Shown here: positions 1 through 7,484 of the stretch, piece after piece
Layout: every line of letters starts with the position of its first letter
Numbering within the stretch: position 1 is the stretch's first letter
Program-made: the position numbers and the translations under genes
Notes under the pieces: model-generated
Database searches by the model: none
What the model saw: only the letters and a program-made list of their open reading frames with translations
Told to the model about the DNA's origin: nothing
Assembly (NCBI GenBank): GCA_903893745.1
Contig: CAITNF010000004.1
Location: forward strand, 186,001 to 250,000
Length of the DNA: 64,000 bases
Origin: an uncultured Actinomycetes bacterium
GTDB lineage: Bacteria > Actinomycetota > Acidimicrobiia > Acidimicrobiales > RAAP-2
Reading direction: 5' to 3'

Positions 1-236
1 TCGCTAATACTCTCTAGTCCTTCGTACGAATGGGGGCTCACCCGTACGTGCATGAGTTCGTGCGCACGAACCGCTCGGGCGCGCGGCTCGAGTTCCAGTG
101 GCACATGTAAAATGCGATCACGCAAATCACAACTCGCTTGACCACGCATTGTCGAGCCTCGCTCAACCCTCCACGTCCGAGACTCAAATCCATCGAGGCG
201 ACCGGTAACTAGTTCCGGAAAGATTGCCGAACTCAC
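1..236 (-). CDS. VWA/metallopeptidase-like protein, N-terminal part (cut by window edge)
   Basis: An open frame runs from GTG at 236 to the window edge without a stop (78 codons visible). The GTG overlaps the TGA of the upstream AAA+ gene by four bases (GTGA), the arrangement used throughout this window for coupled genes. The visible part includes R-A-H-E-L-M-H, an HExxH-type zinc-peptidase motif near residue 65, followed by V-R-V-S-P-H. Proteins with such an N-terminal motif and a C-terminal VWA-like domain are commonly encoded beside MoxR-type AAA+ ATPases, so this is probably the VWA partner of the neighbouring gene. The VWA domain itself would lie outside the window, so the family call is inference. 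Confidence 0.6.
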   Translation of the reverse strand, partial: MSSAIFPELVTGRLDGFESRTWRVERGSTMRGQASCDLRDRILHVPLELEPRARAVRAHELMHVRVSPHSYEGLESIS

Positions 237-976
237 CGCAGGGCACCAATGGAAAGTGCGTCAAGCACCGCCTCCGCATTTAACGGTCCGAAGGCCAGTT
301 TGGCGGCTCGCTCTGGCCCAAGGACCCTTCGCAAGCGGTCGTACGCGTAAAAGCTTCGCAGCGAGACCCGACGCGACTCGTCGCCGAGTGAACCAGCCAA
401 CGCCGCCCCTCGCAAGTCACTGCTGAGTTGGGCCAATGCCGATGGGTGAGGTTGATCAATTCGAATGCAGACCGCGAATCGATCGCGTAGGGCCGGTGGT
501 AGATCATCAATATTCTCAAGATTGGTGGTCATCACGGCAGAAAAATCAGGTCCTGAGCTGATCCATTCGCCACTTTGAGGATTACGCCAGCGAGCCGACT
601 CCTGGGTATCGGTAATCCCGAGCAGCGTACTGAGTGCGTCGCCCGAGGCCCGGTCAATCTCGTCAACTACCAAACGACCTCCCCGCCCCCCTTCGCCACG
701 CCACGCACGAATTCCGGGGCCCTCGAGCCACTCCCAGCGCCCCTCGCCAGTCGGCATCCAGGTACCGGTGATCTCTCCAGTGGTTAAGTCCTCCGTACAG
801 ACGAGTCGTTCCGCGGGCGATCCCGTAGTGCCAAAACGTAGCGCGGCGTAAGTCTTGCCCGTACCCGGTGGCCCGTAGAGGACAATCCGGTTCACTCCAG
901 ATCGAAGAACGTCATCAAAATCTCGCCAGCACTGCCCAATTTCGTGCTCATCGTCACCTAACACCATTGCTCCCAT
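233..976 (-). CDS. MoxR/dynein-related AAA+ ATPase
   Basis: A 247-residue AAA+ ATPase. Seen: Walker A GPPGTGKT near residue 36, Walker B LVVDEIDR near residue 103, a sensor-1 Asn in TTN near residue 152 and an arginine-finger-like ALRDRF after it. It resembles the AAA_5 group, ATPases that usually work with a VWA protein as a chaperone-like pair to mature or insert a cofactor into a partner. The start may be ATG 976 or ATG 967 (M-V-L-G-D); neither has a strong Shine-Dalgarno. It lies 93 bases downstream of livF across a gap with a seven-T tract on the coding strand, and is translationally coupled to the partial gene after it. The substrate cannot be told. Confidence 0.8.
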   Translation of the reverse strand: MGAMVLGDDEHEIGQCWRDFDDVLRSGVNRIVLYGPPGTGKTYAALRFGTTGSPAERLVCTEDLTTGEITGTWMPTGEGRWEWLEGPGIRAWRGEGGRGGRLVVDEIDRASGDALSTLLGITDTQESARWRNPQSGEWISSGPDFSAVMTTNLENIDDLPPALRDRFAVCIRIDQPHPSALAQLSSDLRGAALAGSLGDESRRVSLRSFYAYDRLRRVLGPERAAKLAFGPLNAEAVLDALSIGALR

Positions 977-1069
977 CGTCGGCGACGCAACGGTCGGGTT
1001 CAGGTGCGACAGTGATGGAAGATTGGAAAAGTATTATTTGGCGTCGAAAAAAACTTCCCGATGTTCGCC

Positions 1070-1774
1070 TTAGACACCTTCGCCGAGGTAGACCGCTCGA
1101 ACTCGCTCATCATGGAGAAGGTTCTCGGCGGTGTCGCTCAAGACAATTCGGCCATTTTCCATAACGTAGCCACGGTCAGCCAGACGCAGCGCCTGAGCAG
1201 CATTTTGTTCCACAAGCAGAACCGTGGTCCCTTGCTCACGAATTTCCCCGATGATTTCAAAAATCTGCTGAATAATTTTTGGCGCAAGCCCCATTGACGG
1301 CTCGTCGAGCAATATGAGACGCGGTTTGCTCATCAAAGCTCGCCCAATCGCCAGCATTTGTTGTTCACCGCCGGATAAATTGCTGCCTAGTTGTTTGCGA
1401 CGATCTCGCAAAATAGGAAACGAGCTGTAAATCTGATCAACATCGTCGTCAAACGATCCCTTGCGAACAAAACCACCCATCTCGAGGTTTTCTTCTACGG
1501 TCATCTGCGGGAAAATACGTCGACCTTCTGGAACGTGACTAATACCAAGGCGAGTAAATTCGTGAGCTCGAACTTGCGTGAGGTCTTTACCTTCGAATGA
1601 GATGGTGCCGCTTTCTGGAGCGTGCAGTCCAGAGAGCATTCGCAGCGTGGTCGACTTGCCCGCACCATTAGCACCGAGAAGCGTGACAATCTCGCCTTTC
1701 TCGACGTTGAAGGAAATTCCATGGAGAGCGGTGATCGCGCCGTAACGCACAATGGTGTCAGTAACTTGCAGCAT
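1070..1774 (-). CDS. livF: Branched-chain amino-acid ABC transporter, ATP-binding protein LivF
   Basis: A 234-residue ABC ATPase of the LivF type, one of the two nucleotide-binding subunits that drive uptake of leucine, isoleucine, valine or related amino acids. Walker A (GANGAGKST) near residue 34, signature LSGGEQQ near 134 and Walker B (LILLDEPSMGLAP) near 155 are all intact. The length is the usual one for the family. Its ATG overlaps the TGA of livG by one base (TGATG), so the two ATPases are made together. It is the last gene of the livJHMGF order. The exact substrate (branched-chain amino acids, or amides or urea in related systems) cannot be fixed from sequence alone. Confidence 0.92.
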   Translation of the reverse strand: MLQVTDTIVRYGAITALHGISFNVEKGEIVTLLGANGAGKSTTLRMLSGLHAPESGTISFEGKDLTQVRAHEFTRLGISHVPEGRRIFPQMTVEENLEMGGFVRKGSFDDDVDQIYSSFPILRDRRKQLGSNLSGGEQQMLAIGRALMSKPRLILLDEPSMGLAPKIIQQIFEIIGEIREQGTTVLLVEQNAAQALRLADRGYVMENGRIVLSDTAENLLHDERVRAVYLGEGV

Positions 1775-2571
1775 CAGGCATCCTCCGCCGTCGTACCCAA
1801 ATATGCCGATATGACAGCCTCATTGGCGCGAATCTCATCCGGCGTGCCTTCAGCAATGACCGAACCGAAGTTCAATACGTAGAGCCGTTCGGCCAGCGAC
1901 ATTACGAGTTTCATGTCATGTTCAATCAGCAGAATTGAGACACCCATGACATCACGAACTTTACGAATTAAATCAGCGAGCGCCAACTTTTCTGAAGGGT
2001 TCGTACCAGCTGCCGGTTCGTCGAGCAGGAGTACTTGGGGCTCAGTTGCGAGGGCCCGAGCAATCTCAAGTCGTCGACGATCCCCGTAAGAGAGCGACGA
2101 TGAAATGGTGTTGGCCTGTCCTTCGAGTCCCACGAATCGCAGAAGCTCAATAGTTTTTCCGTCCGACTTTCGTTCGTCGCGCCGTGTCCCCGGCCCGCGC
2201 AACATAGCTCCAACTGCGCCAATTCCGCGATGAGACTCGGCACCGATCTTGATATTTTCAAACGTGGTCAGCGCCGAGAACATTCGCGACGCCTGAAAGG
2301 TTCGAGCCACGCCAGCCTTAGCAACACGGTGCGCCTTTTTTCCAATAACGTCAAACGACTCGCCGGGTTGGGCACAGAACGTCACGCTTCCCTCTTGGGG
2401 TTGGTACACCCCGGTCAGTGAGTTGAAGAGCGAAGTCTTGCCAGCCCCGTTAGGGCCGATGATGGCAAGAATCTCGCCTCGCTGTTGGTGCAAGGTCACA
2501 TCGTTGAGCGACACAACCCCGCCAAAACGCAAGGTGACGCGATCGACATCAAAAATCTTGTCAATACTCAC
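1774..2571 (-). CDS. livG: Branched-chain amino-acid ABC transporter, ATP-binding protein LivG
   Basis: A 265-residue ABC ATPase, partner of LivF. Walker A is GPNGAGKT near residue 39, the signature is LSYGDRRR near 165 and Walker B is VLLLDEPAAGTNP near 186. The longer region between Walker A and the signature, and the C-terminal AEGTPDEIRANEAVISAYLG type tail, are typical of LivG rather than LivF. The start codon overlaps the stop of livM by four bases (ATGA) and its own stop overlaps livF by one base. The protein sits on the cytoplasmic face with LivF, and is known in the family to couple ATP hydrolysis to the LivH/LivM channel. Confidence 0.92.
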   Translation of the reverse strand: MSIDKIFDVDRVTLRFGGVVSLNDVTLHQQRGEILAIIGPNGAGKTSLFNSLTGVYQPQEGSVTFCAQPGESFDVIGKKAHRVAKAGVARTFQASRMFSALTTFENIKIGAESHRGIGAVGAMLRGPGTRRDERKSDGKTIELLRFVGLEGQANTISSSLSYGDRRRLEIARALATEPQVLLLDEPAAGTNPSEKLALADLIRKVRDVMGVSILLIEHDMKLVMSLAERLYVLNFGSVIAEGTPDEIRANEAVISAYLGTTAEDA

Positions 2572-3911
2572 GATTGCTCACCGATCAGAATTTCGCCGGC
2601 GGTCGACTTTCCCACTTCAGCCATCGTGAGCTCACGTCGACGGCGACGTGACGGTAATAGTCCGGCCGGACGAAAGATCATCATTGCCACGAGGATGGCC
2701 CCGAGATAGATGTAAAGGTCCTGGGGTTGGAAACCCGCCGGCGGCGTGTGAATAATGAACATTTGAAAGGTTTGCACCAGGACCGCGCCAAGAATTACTC
2801 CCGCGATCGATCCCATCCCGCCAAAGATTACGAGGACCAAAATATTGATGGAGAAGACCAGAGTGAAAGTTGCTGGCGACACAAAATTGGTCTGAGCGGC
2901 AGTCATAACTCCGGCGAATCCCGCCGATGCCGCACCAATCGCAAAGGCCATCACCTTGTACTTAAGAGGATTAATACCCACTGACTCTGCGGCTACCTCA
3001 TCTTCGCGGATTGCGGTCCATGCGCGACCAACTCGCGAATGTTCGAGCAGCGAGAACGCCACGATGAAAATAACCACGAAACCCAGAGCCAAGTAGTAGT
3101 ACGGGACTGGGCCTAGTCCCCATCGATAATTAACTGGTCCTACGTGGAACGTAAAGTGCGGAATTTCGTTTGTTCCCGTCGCGCCACCGGTGATGGTGTT
3201 CAGGTTGTTGGCGAAGAGGGCAATAATTTCTCCAAAACCAAGGGTCACAATTGCCAAGTAGTCGCCACGCAGTCGCAACGTCGGCGCGCCAAGAATCACG
3301 CCGGCCACCATGGCCAAAACAATCGCGATCGGAATGGCAAAAAATGGGTCCATGTGAATGCCAAAGGGTGGAGCCAACGGAAGGGCCCCCGTGACCCATG
3401 CCGTTGCGTACGCACCAATTGCGTAGAAGGCCACGTAGCCCAGGTCCAGCAGTCCGGCGAAACCAGTCACCACGTTGAGTCCCAAGGCGAGCAAAATGTA
3501 CACCGCAATCTGCTCGACCAGCGATGATTGCCAGAAGGGGTCAGTGACGATGAGTGGAAGCACAATCGCAATGACGAGTAAGCCACCCCGGGTGGACAAA
3601 CGGACCGCTCGTCGCTGAGTGAAGGCTCGCGGTTGGGCCGTCGTCGTGTTCCAAATTGCCACGATGCTCGTGCTTTGCGAGCGCCACAACGATGCAACTA
3701 GATAAATAATTACCGTAAACGCGAAGAACAGTACGAACCGAGGGGTCACGAAGAGTCCAAAAAAACTTGTTGGTTCGCTAAAGGAACGGGTTATGCCAAT
3801 AGTTGGTTCTTCGGCACTCCCCGGTGGTCCCGTAATCAATTCGACGACGGCCATGAGCGCTAGTAGCGCCAAGAATCGACGAATTTGTGTCGCGGCAACC
3901 GGGCTTCTCAT
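2568..3911 (-). CDS. livM: Branched-chain amino-acid ABC transporter permease LivM
   Basis: A 447-residue polytopic membrane protein with the LivM core (about residues 130-430), including the conserved A-L-G-L-N-V-V-T-G-F-A-G-L-L-D-L-G-Y stretch near 145-162 and the cytoplasmic E-D-E-V-A-A-E-S coupling segment near 305. Before the core are about 120 residues with two hydrophobic segments (around 12-30 and 58-75) and a charged linker; long N-termini are also known in enterobacterial LivM. It pairs with LivH to form the translocation path. Four-base ATGA overlaps join it to livH upstream and livG downstream. Confidence 0.9.
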   Translation of the reverse strand: MRSPVAATQIRRFLALLALMAVVELITGPPGSAEEPTIGITRSFSEPTSFFGLFVTPRFVLFFAFTVIIYLVASLWRSQSTSIVAIWNTTTAQPRAFTQRRAVRLSTRGGLLVIAIVLPLIVTDPFWQSSLVEQIAVYILLALGLNVVTGFAGLLDLGYVAFYAIGAYATAWVTGALPLAPPFGIHMDPFFAIPIAIVLAMVAGVILGAPTLRLRGDYLAIVTLGFGEIIALFANNLNTITGGATGTNEIPHFTFHVGPVNYRWGLGPVPYYYLALGFVVIFIVAFSLLEHSRVGRAWTAIREDEVAAESVGINPLKYKVMAFAIGAASAGFAGVMTAAQTNFVSPATFTLVFSINILVLVIFGGMGSIAGVILGAVLVQTFQMFIIHTPPAGFQPQDLYIYLGAILVAMMIFRPAGLLPSRRRRRELTMAEVGKSTAGEILIGEQS

Positions 3912-4870
3912 GCTGAACGTCCCAGCTGCTCTCCGAGAATTCCGGTTGGTCGTACCAGCAGCACGAGTACCAAAATAGCGAACGCCACCACGTCAATAAA
4001 TGCTCCGTTAACAAAAGCAATCGAAAAACTCTCCACAATTCCGAGGAGCAAGCCACCAATCATGGCCCCACGAACGTTGCCAATACCGCCGAGCACCGCA
4101 GCGGTGAACGCTTTCAGCGCGGGTGTAAAACCCATGGTGTACACCACACCTGAGCTCATGCCAAATAGAAAACCGGCCAGTCCGCCAAAAAATCCACCGA
4201 GCATGAACGTCACCACAATCGTCTGGTCAATGTTGACGCCCATGAGCGATGCGGTTTCGGCATCTTGCGCAACGGCTCGGATACCCCGTCCCAACTTTGT
4301 CGTGGCCACAATACGGTCCAGCAGGAACAGCATTGCCGCACTAATGGCCACAATCACGATGTAGTACATCTGTACTGGAGCACCGAAAATTGTAAAAAGA
4401 GAATGATTGACAAACGGCTGGGCCATCGACAGGTTGTAACGGCCAAACTCTTTACCGGCAAGATTAAACATGAAGTACGAAGCGCCGATAGCACTAATTA
4501 AGTACGCAAGTTTTGGGGCGTTGCGGCGGCGAAGTGGTCGGTAGGCAACGCGTTCCAAAATGACCGCAACCAGCATTCCGCAGAGTCCACCACTTAACAT
4601 TCCCAGCGCCATAAACAGAATCGATCCACCTGTCGAAGGTGTCGAGTGCCCGATTAAGGCGTGCAGCAAAAAGTAACTGGCGAATCCCCCAGCCATGAAA
4701 ATCTCGGAGTGGGCAAAATTAATGAGCCGCAACACGCCGTACACCATCGTGTAGCCAATGGCGATGAGCGAGTAAATGAATCCGTTGGCTATTCCACCGA
4801 CTAAAAGAGGCCAGAAAGTTATATGAAGAATGTGAAAATGCGCGCTGAGGAACTGAAAGATTCCAGACAT
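3908..4870 (-). CDS. livH: Branched-chain amino-acid ABC transporter permease LivH
   Basis: A 320-residue integral membrane permease of the LivH family. Seen: the N-terminal G-I-A-N-G-F-I-Y-S-L-I-A-I-G-Y-T-M-V-Y-G segment, followed by L-R-L-I-N-F-A-H-S-E (family hallmark), about eight hydrophobic segments, and the coupling loop A-V-A-Q-D-A-E-T-A-S-L-M-G near residue 200. It forms the membrane channel with LivM. A hairpin terminator separates it from livJ upstream, so its expression probably depends on readthrough from livJ. Its stop overlaps the livM start by four bases. Confidence 0.91.
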   Translation of the reverse strand: MSGIFQFLSAHFHILHITFWPLLVGGIANGFIYSLIAIGYTMVYGVLRLINFAHSEIFMAGGFASYFLLHALIGHSTPSTGGSILFMALGMLSGGLCGMLVAVILERVAYRPLRRRNAPKLAYLISAIGASYFMFNLAGKEFGRYNLSMAQPFVNHSLFTIFGAPVQMYYIVIVAISAAMLFLLDRIVATTKLGRGIRAVAQDAETASLMGVNIDQTIVVTFMLGGFFGGLAGFLFGMSSGVVYTMGFTPALKAFTAAVLGGIGNVRGAMIGGLLLGIVESFSIAFVNGAFIDVVAFAILVLVLLVRPTGILGEQLGRSA

Positions 4871-4918
4871 GTGTGCTGAACACTCTCCCCGTGAAAAGTC
4901 GAGAAATACTATCCGAGA

Positions 4919-4957
4919 AAACGAACGCCGGGAGGAAAATCCTCCCGGCGTTCGTTT
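4919..4957 (-). terminator. Hairpin between livJ and livH
   Basis: A perfect 17-bp inverted repeat (4919-4935 and 4941-4957) with a five-base loop, followed on the minus strand by TTTTCTCGG. It sits 20 bases after the livJ stop and 49 bases before the livH start, inside the operon. It is best read as a partial rho-independent terminator that lets the binding protein be made in excess over the membrane subunits, and it may also protect the livJ mRNA 3' end. Confidence 0.8.
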
Positions 4958-4976
4958 ACTTTATTAATGAAACCTT

Positions 4977-6188
4977 CTAGCTGTGACCGACTTGAGTGAT
5001 AGCCCCACTCACAACCTGGAAGAAGTTAATGGCACCCTTACTGGATCCCACGAGACTTCCGTCATTGTTGAAGCGAACCTTACCGGTTATGCCCTTCCAG
5101 TTCGTCTTGTGAATTTGAAGAACTGTCGCAAGACGAAGGCTGTGTAGACCACCCCTGGTCTTCCACGTCTTCTTCAGAGCCTCAATGATGATGTTCGTCG
5201 CGTCATAAGCCTGCGAAGCGTACAGAGCGGTCGAAGCCGCGAAGCCCGAAAGCGCCTTGTACTGCGTAGCCAGTTTGCCGGACAAGTTTCCGCCAGCTCC
5301 ACCGCCACCAGCACTGATGTACACACCGTTGGCAGCAGACGCAGGAGTAGTACCCGTAATCAGTGCGGGGTCCTCGGATCCGTCACCTGACATCACCGCG
5401 CCGTGGTATCCCGCTGACGCAAGTGCGCCGAGGAATAGACCAAGGTCACAGTAGTAACCGCCGTAGAAAATACCGGTGTAGTTAGCAGCGACTGCGGCAC
5501 TGGCAGCGCCCGCGTACTGAGTTGTTGAAGCAGTACCACCACAGTTGCTGGTTGCGGGCAACGTGTTGGTGTCGACCGTAGCGCCAGAAGCCCGGCTGTA
5601 CTTTTCGACGACCGCGGCCAATCCCGAACCGTAGAACGATCCATCATCGACGATCTGGAGCTTGGTTAAGCCCTTGTCCTTCAGGAACTTCGCGTCAGCG
5701 GCACCTTGCACGTCGTCACCGAAGACCATACGGAAGAAGTTATTGTCGGGCTTGTTCAGCGTCAACAGTGGGTTGGTAGCCGAAGGGCTCACCGTAGCCA
5801 CTGAGGCAACGCTGTAGTACACCTCTGAGTTACGCGTCGCGGTAGAGAACGCCGGACCGACAACTGCGACCAAATTCTTATTCGCGATCGCCGCCTGGGC
5901 CTGAGCGGGGGCAATTGTTCCTGAACCCTGGTCGTCATATTTCGCGACCTTTAACTTAAATGGAAGGGTGTTGAGCTTGTTGGCGTTGTTAACTGCCAGC
6001 TGCACGCCGTACACCATGTTCAGACCCAACTGCGCGTTACCGCCAGTAAGAGGTCCCTGATATCCAATGACAAACGTTGGCTTAGCCGCTGCACCTGATG
6101 CCGAAGCGGCACTAAAAGCCGGTACTCCGACCAGAAGCAGGGCACTCGTAGCGACTGCCGCCACTGTCTTGTTTAAACGAAGCTTCAT
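4977..6188 (-). CDS. Branched-chain amino-acid ABC transporter substrate-binding protein
   Basis: A 403-residue periplasmic-binding-protein-type (Peripla_BP_6, LivJ-like) receptor. The start is ATG 6188 because GAGGAGG lies just upstream; an in-frame upstream ATG at 6239 has no such site and would spoil the signal. The N-terminus M-K-L-R-L-N-K-T is followed by a hydrophobic core ending near A-S-A-S-G, a Sec signal peptide. There is no clear lipobox Cys, so it may be released rather than lipid-anchored, or cleaved after Ala. The mature part begins F-V-I-G-Y-Q-G-P-L-T-G-G, typical of the family, and contains V-V-G-P-A-F-S-T. It is first in the liv operon and reads divergently from lexA. Confidence 0.88.
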   Translation of the reverse strand: MKLRLNKTVAAVATSALLLVGVPAFSAASASGAAAKPTFVIGYQGPLTGGNAQLGLNMVYGVQLAVNNANKLNTLPFKLKVAKYDDQGSGTIAPAQAQAAIANKNLVAVVGPAFSTATRNSEVYYSVASVATVSPSATNPLLTLNKPDNNFFRMVFGDDVQGAADAKFLKDKGLTKLQIVDDGSFYGSGLAAVVEKYSRASGATVDTNTLPATSNCGGTASTTQYAGAASAAVAANYTGIFYGGYYCDLGLFLGALASAGYHGAVMSGDGSEDPALITGTTPASAANGVYISAGGGGAGGNLSGKLATQYKALSGFAASTALYASQAYDATNIIIEALKKTWKTRGGLHSLRLATVLQIHKTNWKGITGKVRFNNDGSLVGSSKGAINFFQVVSGAITQVGHS

Positions 6189-6364
6189 GAAGCTCGTCCT
6201 CCTCAACTTTGTTGCAACTTGGCCTTCGGTTGCGTCCATCGCTTACTCACGTATGGCTGGCACAACAGATGCCGCGCGGACAATTTGCCCGTTTTTTAAC
6301 GATAGCAGTAGAAAAGCGAAAGTATTCCGGCAGAGTCACGAGAACGTCACAAAACGGCACCTTA

Positions 6365-6378
6365 CGAACAGGTGTTTG
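6365..6378 (+). promoter_or_regulatory. LexA/SOS box 1 upstream of lexA
   Basis: CGAACAGGTGTTTG, an imperfect copy of the actinobacterial/Gram-positive SOS box CGAAC-N4-GTTCG with one mismatch in the second arm. It overlaps the -35 hexamer of the lexA promoter, the position expected for an autorepressor site. Confidence 0.75.
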
Positions 6379-6404
6379 ACTCGGAGCGCCGGGCTTGCTA
6401 TTCT
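6376..6404 (+). promoter_or_regulatory. lexA promoter
   Basis: A -35 hexamer TTGACT (6376-6381) and a -10 hexamer TATTCT (6399-6404) with exactly 17 bases between them. It is flanked by the two SOS boxes, and leaves a leader of roughly 25 bases carrying a Shine-Dalgarno (AAAGGAG, 6422-6428) before the ATG. Confidence 0.75.
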
Positions 6405-6405
6405 A

Positions 6406-6419
6406 CGAACACCTGTTCG
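6406..6419 (+). promoter_or_regulatory. LexA/SOS box 2 upstream of lexA
   Basis: CGAACACCTGTTCG is a perfect match to CGAAC-N4-GTTCG, in an ACGAACACCTGTTCGT palindromic context. It starts one base after the -10 hexamer, so bound LexA would cover the transcription start. Confidence 0.88.
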
Positions 6420-6434
6420 TTAAAGGAGAACCCA

Positions 6435-7058
6435 ATGGCTGAAGTCCTCACCCCCATGCGACGTCAAATCCTGGAATTCATCATCAGCTGCCAGCGGGAG
6501 CGTAATTTCCCGCCCACAATTCGCGAAATCGGGGATCACGTCGGTCTTAAGTCACCAGCAACTGTTGCGAACCACATCGAGGTACTGAAGAACGCCGGAT
6601 TTATTGAGAAAAATCCCCAACAACCTCGGACACTGACCGTTCGATTGGACGTCGATAACCCCGTGCCCGAACAGCACATCCGCCATATCCCGTACCTGGG
6701 TGACGTGGCAGCCGGAACGGGTGTGCTCGCGACCGAAAACAATCATGAACTGATGTCGATTCCTGAGCAGTTCGCCGGTCGTGGTGACAGTTTTGTCCTG
6801 AAAGTTCGTGGTGACTCGATGAAGAATGCGGGAATTTTGGCGGGAGATTTTGTGGTGGTACATCGTCAAAGTACGGCGAATACGGGTGAGATTGTGGTTG
6901 CGGGCATCCCCGGAGATGAAGCAACAATTAAGCGCTATTTTCCACAAGGTGCTCGGATTATCTTGAAACCAGAGAACGACGATCTTGGGCCCATGGAGTT
7001 TGAAGCGAGCGAGGTCGCCGTATTCGGACGGGTGATCTCCGTACTTCGGAGTTATTGA
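6435..7058 (+). CDS. lexA: LexA SOS-response repressor
   Basis: A 207-residue LexA. The start is ATG 6435 with AAAGGAG seven bases upstream; a longer in-frame ORF would begin inside SOS box 1 and is unlikely. Residues 1-70 form the winged helix-turn-helix (T-I-R-E-I-G-D-H-V-G-L-K-S-P-A-T-V near 28-44). The self-cleavage site is Ala93-Gly94 (V-A-A-G-T-G), and the S24 peptidase dyad is Ser128 (R-G-D-S-M-K) and Lys166 (D-E-A-T-I-K-R). It represses DNA-repair genes and is inactivated when RecA filaments stimulate autocleavage. Two SOS boxes over its promoter indicate autoregulation. It is transcribed away from the liv operon. Confidence 0.96.
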   Translation: MAEVLTPMRRQILEFIISCQRERNFPPTIREIGDHVGLKSPATVANHIEVLKNAGFIEKNPQQPRTLTVRLDVDNPVPEQHIRHIPYLGDVAAGTGVLATENNHELMSIPEQFAGRGDSFVLKVRGDSMKNAGILAGDFVVVHRQSTANTGEIVVAGIPGDEATIKRYFPQGARIILKPENDDLGPMEFEASEVAVFGRVISVLRSY

Positions 7059-7069
7059 GTCCAATAATT

Positions 7070-7075
7070 TAGGCT
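7070..7075 (+). promoter_or_regulatory. -10 element TAGGCT, leaderless start at 7083
   Basis: TAGGCT ends seven bases before the GTG at 7083, with no Shine-Dalgarno, matching the TANNNT-N6/7-start pattern seen at other genes in this window. It lies directly after the lexA stop, so the small membrane protein can be transcribed on its own. Confidence 0.5.
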
Positions 7076-7082
7076 GGATGCT

Positions 7083-7484
7083 GTGCGACTCATCCTCTTG
7101 GCGAGCGATTTTTATCTGCTGGGTCTTGGAGTAACGGTGGCGCTAGTGACCTACCCCGCTTTTTACTTGGTGGGTGAAGCGCAGTGGTCGACCTACCACG
7201 CTGCCCACGGCCGACGCATGACGTGGGCTGTGGCACCCGCTTGGCTGCTTCAAGGAGTGAGTTCACTTTGGTGGCTGCTTCGTGGAGTTGATCGAGGTTT
7301 TGCTCTTGGCCACGGTGCGTTCGCGCTACTCGGTGTCCTCCTTACCGTGTTCGGAGCAATTCCGTGTCACCAACGTTTAGCTGAGCGCGCTACTCACGCC
7401 ACTATTCACCAGCTGGAACTTTGGCATTGGACCCGCACCTTGGCGTGGCTCGGCTGCTGTTGTGTCGGCGCCACGCTGCTCTAA
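7083..7484 (+). CDS. Small four-helix integral membrane protein of unknown function
   Basis: A 133-residue hydrophobic protein with about four transmembrane segments (around 5-28, 48-68, 76-96 and 115-132). The second loop, Y-P-A-F-Y-L-V-G-E-A-Q-W-S-T-Y-H-A-A-H-G-R-R-M, resembles a set of uncharacterised bacterial membrane proteins with conserved Y-P and H/R residues; I cannot name the family with confidence. Four His residues lie around helix ends (H-A-A-H-G and the later H-Q-L-E-L-W-H-W), which could bind a metal or haem, but that is speculation. GTG start with a candidate leaderless -10. Its 3' end overlaps dapE tail to tail by four bases. Confidence 0.7.
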   Translation: MRLILLASDFYLLGLGVTVALVTYPAFYLVGEAQWSTYHAAHGRRMTWAVAPAWLLQGVSSLWWLLRGVDRGFALGHGAFALLGVLLTVFGAIPCHQRLAERATHATIHQLELWHWTRTLAWLGCCCVGATLL

